Of a DNA stretch of 14,566 nt, positions 8,074 through 14,566 are shown piece after piece. The notes under the pieces are model-generated. The model saw only the letters and a list, made by a program, of their open reading frames with translations, ran no database searches and was not told the origin of the DNA. Source of the DNA: Oligoflexia bacterium (GTDB lineage: Bacteria; Bdellovibrionota; UBA1018; CAIMNF01); assembly GCA_903858975.1 (NCBI GenBank), contig CAIOKW010000311.1:1-14566 (forward strand), in the 5' to 3' direction. A program made the position numbers and the translations under genes. The stretch's first letter is position 1. Each line of letters begins with the position of its first letter.

Positions 8074-9488
8074 GCGAGCACCTCTCTTGTTTTTTGATTT
8101 AACAGGAGCATGAGCACCTCTGGAATCGCTTTACACTTCTCCCGCGGAAGAACGGCTCGCTTCAATCGCTGCTCTTTGCCTTGATGATTGATCACCGTTC
8201 CATCTTTTTCTGTGAACGCAAGGCCCGGTAGAATCACATCAAACGAGGTCACTTCTTTTTCTAGGAAAACGCCAACACCGATGGTTTTCTTAGATTCGAT
8301 GGCTGGGAGCTGCGCACGCCCACCCCGAAACACAACCACGACATCTGCCTTCGCTTTACCCTGAAGTGCTTCAATTCCGAGCTTCTCGGCACCCATTAGA
8401 TTTGAGGTCTTGCTCTTCATCTTCAAGATTTGATCTTGGGATTTGTCTTGGGCACTGGTTTCTACTCCATGAGTACCAAAGCTGAGGAGTTTTGCATTTT
8501 TGTGATTCCGAGTAACGGTTTCACGAATTGCTGACATTTCCTCTAAGGTGAGGTCGGTTCCTAATAAAAAGAGCGTATTTACTGCGTTGGTCTCTGACTT
8601 GAGCGCACTCAATCCTTGGTCCCATGTGATTTTAGACCACGCTGCTCCCACCTTTTGAACCGGATTCAAGATTCTCGCTGGATCTTGGGTGTAGTGATAA
8701 TTAAAGCGGCCCTCATCACACATCCAGTACTTGTTAATCTCCAAGTTTTCGCGAGGGACACAACGGTAGATCGCATTCCCCTCGTGTTGAATCTCCATGT
8801 TGCAGCCTTTTGAGCAGCCTTCACACACGGTGTCTGTTTTTTTCAACATCCAGGCGCGCTTTTTAAATCTGAAATCCTTGAGCGTGAGTGACCCCGTCGG
8901 ACAGATATCGGAGTAATTTCCTGCATACTCGGTCTGCAGCTGTTTCCCATCGATCGTAGTGATATCGATATTATTTCCGCGTTTGATTGCCACCATTTCA
9001 TGAATGCCGGCAATCTCATCACCGAAACGAATACATCTCGTACAATGAATACAGCGATTCATATTCTTCTGAATCACATCTCCCATGTCGACATCAACAT
9101 AGGTGCGTCGCTCTTCACTGTGGCGCATATATGCGCTTCCTGATCCAAATGAATTGTCCTGAAGATCACATTCTCCGGCCTTGTCACAAATCGGGCAATC
9201 GAGCGGGTGATTGAGGAGCAGAAACTCCATCGTTCCTTCGCGTCCTTTTTTTACAGCTTCGCTTGTGGTCTTCACCACCATTCCCTCAGCGGCATTCGTG
9301 GAACATGCCGTTTGAAGTTTTGGCATTTTCTCAACTTCTACGTAGCACATTCTGCATTGGGCAACTACCGTGAGGCCGGGGTGATAACAAAACACTGGAA
9401 TATCAACGCCAGCCCGCTTTGCTACTTTGATCAGGTTTTCGCCGGGTGTAAACTCAACTTCTTTTCCGTCAATTGTACATTTAGCCAT
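8070..9488 (-). CDS. nuoG: NADH-quinone oxidoreductase subunit G, short form with N7 site retained
   Basis: Iron-sulfur subunit of the NADH module, 472 residues. Domains in order: 2Fe-2S ferredoxin (N1b: C34, C45, C48, C62); His-liganded 4Fe-4S (N5: H94, C98, C101, C107); 4Fe-4S (N4: C146, C149, C152, C196); and a fourth 4Fe-4S (N7: C222, C225, C229, C257, spacing C-x2-C-x3-C-x27-C). After the N7 domain only about 210 residues remain of the molybdopterin-oxidoreductase-like domain, against roughly 490 in Thermus Nqo3 and about 645 in E. coli. The entry ('RILNPVQKVGAAWSKITW') and exit ('EKDGTVINHQGKEQR', 427-441) of that domain are kept, which points to internal loss rather than C-terminal truncation. 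The start overlaps nuoF by 8 bases, with AAGGA about ten bases upstream. It ends in an ATGA junction with nuoH. Confidence 0.97.
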   Translation of the reverse strand: MAKCTIDGKEVEFTPGENLIKVAKRAGVDIPVFCYHPGLTVVAQCRMCYVEVEKMPKLQTACSTNAAEGMVVKTTSEAVKKGREGTMEFLLLNHPLDCPICDKAGECDLQDNSFGSGSAYMRHSEERRTYVDVDMGDVIQKNMNRCIHCTRCIRFGDEIAGIHEMVAIKRGNNIDITTIDGKQLQTEYAGNYSDICPTGSLTLKDFRFKKRAWMLKKTDTVCEGCSKGCNMEIQHEGNAIYRCVPRENLEINKYWMCDEGRFNYHYTQDPARILNPVQKVGAAWSKITWDQGLSALKSETNAVNTLFLLGTDLTLEEMSAIRETVTRNHKNAKLLSFGTHGVETSAQDKSQDQILKMKSKTSNLMGAEKLGIEALQGKAKADVVVVFRGGRAQLPAIESKKTIGVGVFLEKEVTSFDVILPGLAFTEKDGTVINHQGKEQRLKRAVLPREKCKAIPEVLMLLLNQKTREVLA

Positions 9489-10761
9489 GACGCTTTTGTC
9501 CTTTTAAATATGCTTCAAATTCTGGTCTGAATTTTTTTACAAAACTTTGAACCGGCATTGCCGCCGCATCTCCAAGAGCACAGAGGGTTTTTCCTCCAAT
9601 GTTGCCTGCCACATCTACCAGGAGGTCAATGTCAGTCGACTTCGCTTCTCCATGAATTATCTTATGAAGAATGGACTCCATCCAATGACAGCCCTCACGA
9701 CAAGGGGTGCACTGTCCGCAAGATTCGTGTGCGTAGAACTTACTGATTCTGAGCAACAGTTTCACCATGTCCGTGTCTTCATTGATGACCATGATTGCGG
9801 CTGAACCCATCATGGTACCAATCTTCATGAGTGGCTCCACATCATAGACCACATCAATTTCATCCGCGGTAAGAACCGGGGAAGAGGATCCGCCCGGAAT
9901 CACAGCCTTCAGCTTTTTCCCATTTAGTATTCCGCCGCCAAATTCATCGATGATTTGTCTTAGGGTCATGGACCCCGCTTGCATCTCATAGACACCTGGA
10001 GTACTCACATGACCGGATAGGGAGATGAGACGAGTCCCGCCTGATTTATCAATTTTCCCAAGCTTTGCGAATTCCTCTCCACCCATACGCATGATGTGCG
10101 GAACGTTCGCAATCGATTCCACATTGTTTACAGCCGTTGGACAAGCAAATGCGCCTGAAATCGCCGGGAATGGTGGCTTCACGCGCGGTTCTCCACGCTT
10201 TCCTTCGAGAGAATTGAGAAGTCCTGTTTCTTCCCCACAAATGTATGCTCCCGCACCCCGGTGTACCGTGATGTCGAGGGTGTAGGTAGAGCCCATAATG
10301 TTTTTACCTAAATATCCATTTGCGTAAGCTTCATCAATCGCTGCATTCAGAAGTTCGGCTTCACGAACATATTCACCGCGGATGTAAACATAGGCGTGGT
10401 GGCATCCGATGGCGTAGGACCCAATAATTAGGCCCTCAATCAACACATGGGGCGTATAGCGCATGATTTGACGATCTTTGCAGGTTCCTGGCTCTGATTC
10501 ATCGGCATTACAAACAAGATATTTTGGCTTTTCAGAATTCTTCGGAATAAAGCTCCACTTCATTCCCATCGGGAACCCCGCGCCGCCACGTCCACGAATA
10601 TTAGCTTTTTTTACTTCTTCAATCACTTGATCTGGCGTCAGGTTGGTGAGGGTTTTCTTCGCCTGCTCATAGCCGTTCATGTTCTTTAAGAAATAATCGA
10701 GGGTCCGATTAGAGTCTTTGCCAAAGTGTTGTACAAATAGGGTTTGAGAATTAGCGCTCAT
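9481..10761 (-). CDS. nuoF: NADH-quinone oxidoreductase subunit F (NADH/FMN-binding)
   Basis: Catalytic entry subunit: oxidises NADH through FMN and passes electrons to cluster N3. It has 426 residues, normal for the family. The NADH/FMN glycine-rich motif 'RGRGGAGFP' is at 56-64 and the flavin-site motif 'GAGAYICGEETGLLNSLEG' at 169-187. N3 ligands are C348, C351, C354 ('ESCGQCTPCREGC') and C394 ('GKTLCALGDAA'). C358, directly after the CREG motif, is an additional cysteine where Thr, Leu or similar is common. The ATG at 10759-10761 overlaps nuoE by 11 bases with AAGGTG just upstream. With NuoE and NuoG it forms a complete NADH dehydrogenase module, so the complex should use NADH rather than ferredoxin or F420. 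Confidence 0.98.
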   Translation of the reverse strand: MSANSQTLFVQHFGKDSNRTLDYFLKNMNGYEQAKKTLTNLTPDQVIEEVKKANIRGRGGAGFPMGMKWSFIPKNSEKPKYLVCNADESEPGTCKDRQIMRYTPHVLIEGLIIGSYAIGCHHAYVYIRGEYVREAELLNAAIDEAYANGYLGKNIMGSTYTLDITVHRGAGAYICGEETGLLNSLEGKRGEPRVKPPFPAISGAFACPTAVNNVESIANVPHIMRMGGEEFAKLGKIDKSGGTRLISLSGHVSTPGVYEMQAGSMTLRQIIDEFGGGILNGKKLKAVIPGGSSSPVLTADEIDVVYDVEPLMKIGTMMGSAAIMVINEDTDMVKLLLRISKFYAHESCGQCTPCREGCHWMESILHKIIHGEAKSTDIDLLVDVAGNIGGKTLCALGDAAAMPVQSFVKKFRPEFEAYLKGQKRHG

Positions 10762-11233
10762 TTTTCACCTTCTCAATGTATGCATTTAAAGAATTGATAT
10801 CGAGATTCTCGACGTAATCATCATTAGCCATCATGGCAGGCGCGGTAGTACAGGCCCCGAGACACTCTTCTTCTGAAAGAGTGAACATTCCATCACTCGT
10901 GGTTTCTCCACACTTGATGCCAAGCTTTCTTTCAGCATAGCTCATCAAATCATCAGCACCGCGAAGGCAACACGCTACGTTCGTGCAAATTCTAAGGTGA
11001 TTTTTACCAACCGGATTCAGATTGTACATCGTGTAGAAACTTGCAACTTCTCGAATTTGAGCTGCATGAACACCAATATACTCTCCAATTTCAGCCAAAA
11101 CTTCTTTCGGTAGCCATCCCCATTCCTTTTGCGCCTCATGGAGAGCAGGTAAAATGAGTGCTTTTTTGTTCGGATAACGAGGCTCTAGTTTTTTCATCGC
11201 CTCATAGAATTTATTTGAAAGCTGCTTTTCCAT
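10751..11233 (-). CDS. nuoE: NADH-quinone oxidoreductase subunit E (2Fe-2S, N1a)
   Basis: Thioredoxin-like 2Fe-2S subunit of the NADH module (24-kDa homologue), 160 residues. The N-terminal helical part contains 'LPALHEAQKEWGWLP' (28-42) and 'REVASFYTMY' (61-70), both typical. The N1a ligands are C83 and C88 ('CTNVACC') and C124 and C128 ('EEECLGACTTAP'). C89 directly follows a ligand and is an extra cysteine where Met or similar is common. The start ATG shares one base with the nuoD TAA. A GGGGAG element lies about ten bases upstream. It overlaps nuoF by 11 bases at its 3' end. Confidence 0.98.
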   Translation of the reverse strand: MEKQLSNKFYEAMKKLEPRYPNKKALILPALHEAQKEWGWLPKEVLAEIGEYIGVHAAQIREVASFYTMYNLNPVGKNHLRICTNVACCLRGADDLMSYAERKLGIKCGETTSDGMFTLSEEECLGACTTAPAMMANDDYVENLDINSLNAYIEKVKNER

Positions 11234-12513
11234 TACCGATCAAGCTCCCCTGCAATTACGTTAATACTTCCGAGTGCTGCAACCAGATCCGCAATATATT
11301 CGCCACGAATCATGGGATCAAGTCCTTGATAATGCCAAAATGAAGGCCCGCGAATTCTCATGCGATGAGCGGTGGGTCCGCCTTTGCTCACAATATAAAA
11401 GCCAAGCTCACCATTTGCCGCTTCAAACGGAGTGTAGGCTTCACCTTTTGGAACATCAAAACCACTCATGAAGAACTTAAAGTGGTGAATGAGTCCTTCC
11501 ATCGTGTTGTAAACCCGATCCTTCTCAGGAATCCTGGTTCTCTTATCGTCTGCCCAAATCGGCCCTTTTTTAATTCGATCCGCACATTGGGTCAGAATAT
11601 TGAGGGACTGGCGAATCTCTTCCATGCGCACATAGTACCGGTCAAACACGTCACCCGTTTGGGCCACGGGTACGTCAAAATCAACTTTGTCATAAAACAT
11701 CGACGGCTGATCACGACGAAGATCCACATCTAAGCCAGCGGCGCGAGCATTAGGCCCGGTGAAACTGTACTTAATGCAGTCTTCCCGGTTCATGATAGCG
11801 ACCCCCTTGGTGCGCTTCATCCAGATTCTATTTTCAGTGAGGAGACGATCCATTTCATCTACTACATCACGCGTCTCTTTAATCCATTCCTTTAGCTCGC
11901 GCTCCCATCCATCTGGAGCATCTGACATCAAACCACCAATGCGGGTGTAAGAAGTCGTGAGTCGAGCACCACAAAGTTTTTCAATGAGTGTGTAGGCTTT
12001 TTCGCGTTGATGATAACCGTATAAGAAGTAAGAGAATGCACCCAAGTCGACGGCATTAATTCCCACACAAATGAGATGATCGATCACGCGCGCAAGCTCT
12101 GCGCACATCATACGAATCCATACGGCGCGCTCTGGAACTTCAATACCCATGAGTCGCTCTACTGACATGGCGTAGGTCACGTTGTTGATCAGTGCCGAGC
12201 AGTAGTTCAGTCGATCTGTATAAACTACAAATTGGTGATAAGTTCGATTTTCACCAAGCTTTTCTTTTCCTCGGTGAGTATATCCAAATTCACAATAGGA
12301 CTTCTCAATGATTTCACCATTGAGCTTCGCCATACAGCGGAATGCTCCGTGCATTGCCGGATGGGTAGGTCCAATGTTCACGAGTACTTTTGAATCTTCA
12401 AAAATATCATCATTGTCGCGCTTTAAAAGCGCATCATCGCTTGAGGGGTTTCCCCAACGCGCAATATCTAAAGGTGAATCAGTTCTGAAATTTTTTGAAT
12501 TTGAATCACTCAT
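11233..12513 (-). CDS. nuoD: NADH-quinone oxidoreductase subunit D
   Basis: 49-kDa-type subunit that forms the quinone-reduction site with NuoB, related to the large subunit of NiFe hydrogenases. It has 426 residues, as an independent gene not fused to nuoC. After an N-terminal polar segment of about 40 residues comes 'VNIGPTHPAMHG' (45-56). H55 corresponds to the quinone-site histidine, and Y104 in 'DRLNYCSAL' corresponds to the quinone-site tyrosine (Tyr87 of Thermus Nqo4). The C-terminus 'LGSINVIAGELDR' is typical, with the conserved terminal arginine. The ATG overlaps the nuoC TGA by four bases (ATGA), with GGAG upstream. nuoE follows with a one-base overlap. Confidence 0.98.
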   Translation of the reverse strand: MSDSNSKNFRTDSPLDIARWGNPSSDDALLKRDNDDIFEDSKVLVNIGPTHPAMHGAFRCMAKLNGEIIEKSYCEFGYTHRGKEKLGENRTYHQFVVYTDRLNYCSALINNVTYAMSVERLMGIEVPERAVWIRMMCAELARVIDHLICVGINAVDLGAFSYFLYGYHQREKAYTLIEKLCGARLTTSYTRIGGLMSDAPDGWERELKEWIKETRDVVDEMDRLLTENRIWMKRTKGVAIMNREDCIKYSFTGPNARAAGLDVDLRRDQPSMFYDKVDFDVPVAQTGDVFDRYYVRMEEIRQSLNILTQCADRIKKGPIWADDKRTRIPEKDRVYNTMEGLIHHFKFFMSGFDVPKGEAYTPFEAANGELGFYIVSKGGPTAHRMRIRGPSFWHYQGLDPMIRGEYIADLVAALGSINVIAGELDR

Positions 12514-13070
12514 TTTAGTAGCTCCGGATCAAGCGGTTCCGGCGTTAAAAACACCTGGTATCCGCGAAGTGGATAATCTTTTCTGAGGGGATGCCCCTCC
12601 CAGCGCATATCCATTAAGATTCTTCGAAGGTCGGGGTGACCTTCAAAATGAATTCCAAACATGTCGTAGATCTCGCGTTCTGCCCAGTTAGCGCCTTCCC
12701 AAAGGGAAATAAGGGTTGGCATCTTTTCTTGGTCCGCGAGTTTAATTTTGATTCTTACTCTACACTTGGTTGAGAGTGACATCAGATGAATGACCAAATG
12801 AAATCGTGGCTCAAGCTCTTCATCTGTGGCCGTATAGTCGGTCAGGAAGTTAAATCCCAACACATCTTTTAGGTTCTGAAGAACGGCGTGTGCTTGATCT
12901 TTCTTCAGAAAAAAAGTGGGCATATCTACATCGGCCACGCCTGGCATCAAGGTCGCTTCGATGGCCTCAGGGAAATGTGCGGTTAAAGATTCCGCGACCA
13001 CTTTCCACTCAGTACCAAACTTTTCGTTGAAATAACCATAAATCGTATGGATCGGTGTATTGATATTCAT
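12510..13070 (-). CDS. nuoC: NADH-quinone oxidoreductase subunit C
   Basis: 30-kDa-type structural subunit of the peripheral arm that packs against NuoD, 186 residues. The family signature is complete: 'EREIYDMFGIHFEGHPDLRR' at 131-150 followed by 'WEGHPLRKDYPL' at 157-168. It carries no cofactor. Residues 1-50 are a normal N-terminal alpha/beta start ('IYGYFNEKFG', 'AHFPEAIEA'). The ATG is in an ATGA overlap with the nuoB stop and has GAGGTGAG upstream, and the gene ends in an ATGA overlap with nuoD. The separation from nuoD contrasts with the fused nuoCD of enterobacteria. Confidence 0.98.
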   Translation of the reverse strand: MNINTPIHTIYGYFNEKFGTEWKVVAESLTAHFPEAIEATLMPGVADVDMPTFFLKKDQAHAVLQNLKDVLGFNFLTDYTATDEELEPRFHLVIHLMSLSTKCRVRIKIKLADQEKMPTLISLWEGANWAEREIYDMFGIHFEGHPDLRRILMDMRWEGHPLRKDYPLRGYQVFLTPEPLDPELLK

Positions 13071-13570
13071 GACAACTCACCTCGAAGGGCTTTTTCTCTG
13101 CGTTGTGAATGAGTGTCGCCATTTGCAATCATCTCTTTTAGACGCAAAAGAGCATTCAAAAGCCCCTCAGGCGCCGGCGGACATCCAGGAACATAAACAT
13201 CTACTGGAACCACGGTATCGATTCCTTGGGTAACGCTGTAAACGTTAAAAATTCCACCTGAAGAGGCACACGCACCCATGGAGATTACCCATTTCGGGTC
13301 AGCCATTTGGTCGTAGATATTTCGAAGGACCGGCGCCATCTTAAGATTCACAATTCCGGCTACGACGAGCAGGTCACTTTGACGAGGTGAAAAGCGAACC
13401 ACCTCAGCTCCAAAGCGAGCCATATCGTATCCCGATGCAAGTGTCGACATGAGCTCAATACCACAACAGCTGGTACCAAATGGGAGAGGAAAAAGAGAGT
13501 TTTTCCGTGCCCAACTCACCATATCGTCTAGTTTAGTTGTAAAAAAATCCGATGATCCGTCTTTTGCCAT
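13067..13570 (-). CDS. nuoB: NADH-quinone oxidoreductase subunit B (4Fe-4S, N2)
   Basis: PSST-type subunit holding cluster N2, the last iron-sulfur centre before quinone. It has 167 residues. The ligands are the tandem pair C35-C36 ('FGTSCCGIELM'), C101 ('SMGACASSGG') and C130 ('YVPGCPPAPE'). The spacings 65 and 29 match the E. coli NuoB pattern exactly. Compared with E. coli the N-terminus before the ligand pair is shorter by about 28 residues, as in many bacteria. The arginine-rich stretch 'MARFGAEVVRFSPRQSD' is typical of the interface with NuoD. The ATG at 13568-13570 has GGGAG upstream and lies three bases after nuoA. It ends in an ATGA junction with nuoC. Confidence 0.98.
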   Translation of the reverse strand: MAKDGSSDFFTTKLDDMVSWARKNSLFPLPFGTSCCGIELMSTLASGYDMARFGAEVVRFSPRQSDLLVVAGIVNLKMAPVLRNIYDQMADPKWVISMGACASSGGIFNVYSVTQGIDTVVPVDVYVPGCPPAPEGLLNALLRLKEMIANGDTHSQRREKALRGELS

Positions 13571-13573
13571 GAC

Positions 13574-13936
13574 CTACTCCCAATCCAATGCACCCTTACG
13601 AAGGACGTAAATATAACCCACCAAAAGGATGAGTACAAAAGCGACCATCTCCAGGAGAATGAACGTTCCGTTTGATATAAATTTCTTAAAGACTACCGCC
13701 CAAGGATAGAAGAACACGGTCTCCACATCGAAGAGCAAAAATAGAATCGCTACGAGGTAAAAGCGCACTGAAACACGATGCCTCTTTCCAGCATCCGCCT
13801 CTGGCACTCCACACTCAACGGGTGAGTCTTTTGTTTTATTGGGAAGTTTCGGTCCAAGCCAAGTCGTGATGAAGAGGACGGCTCCACCGATACACACCCC
13901 TGCAGCCATCATGACTAGCACAGGAAGGTATTCCAT
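13574..13936 (-). CDS. nuoA: NADH-quinone oxidoreductase subunit A
   Basis: Small membrane subunit (ND3 homologue) at the junction of the peripheral and membrane arms, 120 residues with three helices (about 4-26, 57-80 and 91-112). The cytoplasmic loop between helices 1 and 2 carries 'DSPVECGVPE' (37-46), whose C42 corresponds to the loop cysteine that reports the active/deactive state in mitochondrial ND3. Helix 2 has 'RFYLVAILFLLFDVETVFFY' (58-77) with acidic D70 and E72. The ATG at 13934-13936 is preceded by AAGGAAAGGA at good spacing. It is the first nuo gene. A 37-base gap separates it from the membrane gene upstream. Confidence 0.98.
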   Translation of the reverse strand: MEYLPVLVMMAAGVCIGGAVLFITTWLGPKLPNKTKDSPVECGVPEADAGKRHRVSVRFYLVAILFLLFDVETVFFYPWAVVFKKFISNGTFILLEMVAFVLILLVGYIYVLRKGALDWE

Positions 13937-13973
13937 AAACGTATCCTTTCCTTAATGTTTTCTTTTTAAGACC
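13937..13973 (-). promoter_or_regulatory. Short gap upstream of nuoA with its ribosome-binding site
   Basis: This AT-rich 37-base gap is the widest intergenic space in the window. On the minus strand it contains AAGGAAAGGA ending six bases before the nuoA ATG, a good Shine-Dalgarno sequence. I see no convincing promoter boxes, inverted repeat or terminator in it, so nuoA may be transcribed together with the gene before it, or from a promoter inside that gene. Confidence 0.5.
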
Positions 13974-14566
13974 TTACCATAAATTAAGAATGGGATGGTC
14001 ATTTAATAAAGACACGAGTCCCGGTCGAAACGCCGTCAAGGCAATGACGCAGACAAGATAAAGCCCCAAGAAGAAATACTCGCTATTATAGAGGGGGCGT
14101 CGAGACTGAATCCCATTTCTGACCAACAGAATTTTGCCCAGCATTTGCATGGAGGCAATCACAAGTCCAAACCAAGAAACGATCATTAGGATGCCTGCCA
14201 CCCAGTTACCGCCAAGCACAATGTCGTGAATCATCCGGTAAATCTGGTCGCCCAAAATCAAGGGTGGAACACCCATGATCGCGATGAGGGACACTACGAT
14301 CAGCGACTTCTGGCGATACTCTTGATCTAAGAAGGCATGCGAAATGAGTGCAAAAGTGAAGAGCAAAGAAAGCGAGACACAATAAAACACGGGGAGAATT
14401 CGTTCTGCCGGCAACAGACAAAGGAAAAGCGAGAGACCCAAAACCACCGGCAACGCTGCCGCAAACCAGCGATGATGATCCTTTAAGCGGACGGCCTGAA
14501 TCATGAATCGAAGGGTGTATAAACCGAAAACGAAGGAAACCAAGAATTGGGCATACTGTCGATTGA
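13974..14566 (-). CDS. Polytopic membrane protein, possible NuoN/NuoM-like C-terminal region, 5' end outside window
   Basis: The frame is open to the right edge: 196 complete residues before the TAA at 13974-13976. A TTG at 14541-14543 could be read as a start, but seven codons upstream of it are also open and the protein begins in mid-helix, so the true start is probably outside. Six hydrophobic segments are visible. Counting the TTG codon as residue 1, their order resembles the last helices of antiporter-like complex I subunits: 'VRLKDHHRWF' (compare 'KNLKRMLAYSS' in NuoN), a helix ending 'FALISHAF', then 'SLIAIMGVPPLILGDQIYRM' (compare 'SMAGMPFTVGFFTKYF'), then 'WFGLVIASMQML', and a last helix 'LTAFRPGLVSLL' (compare 'LGVMPNAMIQYL'). 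D99 falls near the TM12 Lys/Glu position. This assignment is inference from layout, and an unrelated membrane protein is possible. Confidence 0.6.
   Translation of the reverse strand, partial: NRQYAQFLVSFVFGLYTLRFMIQAVRLKDHHRWFAAALPVVLGLSLFLCLLPAERILPVFYCVSLSLLFTFALISHAFLDQEYRQKSLIVVSLIAIMGVPPLILGDQIYRMIHDIVLGGNWVAGILMIVSWFGLVIASMQMLGKILLVRNGIQSRRPLYNSEYFFLGLYLVCVIALTAFRPGLVSLLNDHPILNLW

Noticed and set aside
8070..9488. NuoG as a pseudogene or frameshifted gene
   Set aside because: The reading frame is intact, all cluster ligands and the C-terminal exit motif are present, and the stop forms a normal ATGA junction with nuoH. No remnant of a missing domain exists in other frames or between genes.
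13974..14543. Complete 189-residue gene starting at the TTG at 14543
   Set aside because: The frame remains open upstream to the window edge, the TTG falls at the beginning of a hydrophobic segment, and no Shine-Dalgarno is visible in the 23 bases left, so a longer gene with its start outside is more likely.

Overview
The window is almost entirely one respiratory-chain operon. All fourteen subunit genes of the proton-pumping NADH:quinone oxidoreductase (complex I, NDH-1) lie on the minus strand in the classical order nuoA-B-C-D-E-F-G-H-I-J-K-L-M-N, running from 13936 down to 924. Each was recognised from its translated sequence by family motifs and, for the iron-sulfur subunits, by cluster-ligand cysteines that are all in place. 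Adjacent genes overlap or lie within 3 bases of each other and almost every one has a visible Shine-Dalgarno sequence, so this looks like one long, translationally coupled transcript with no inserted accessory genes.

Region by region: 13974-14566 is the 3' part of a polytopic membrane gene that runs off the right edge. Its layout resembles the C-terminal end of NuoN/NuoM-type antiporter-like subunits. 9481-13936 holds nuoA to nuoF (membrane anchor, quinone-reducing module B/C/D, NADH-oxidising module E/F). 8070-9488 is nuoG, which keeps all four cluster-binding motifs including the accessory N7 site but has a strongly shortened C-terminal domain. 6537-8073 holds nuoH and nuoI. 924-6537 holds nuoJ, K, L, M and N, the proton-pumping arm. 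1-917 is the 5' part of a gene for a Pro/Glu/Val/Ala-rich protein with a 12-residue repeat, which leaves the left edge. It starts three codons after the nuoN stop, in the same reading frame.

Together NuoE/F/G take electrons from NADH, pass them through the Fe-S chain of NuoG/I/B to quinone at the NuoB/D/H interface, and NuoA/H/J/K/L/M/N pump protons. A full NADH module indicates an aerobic or otherwise respiring bacterium using NADH as donor. Separate nuoC and nuoD, moderate GC content and the GYF-like, proline-rich flanking protein would suit a Gram-negative in the Bdellovibrionota / former Deltaproteobacteria area, but that placement is inference only.

This is mainly a housekeeping region. 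No mobile element, RNA gene, CRISPR array or clear terminator or promoter was seen. The points worth a second look are the shortened NuoG with N7 retained, the antiporter-like gene before nuoA, and the repeat protein coupled to nuoN.
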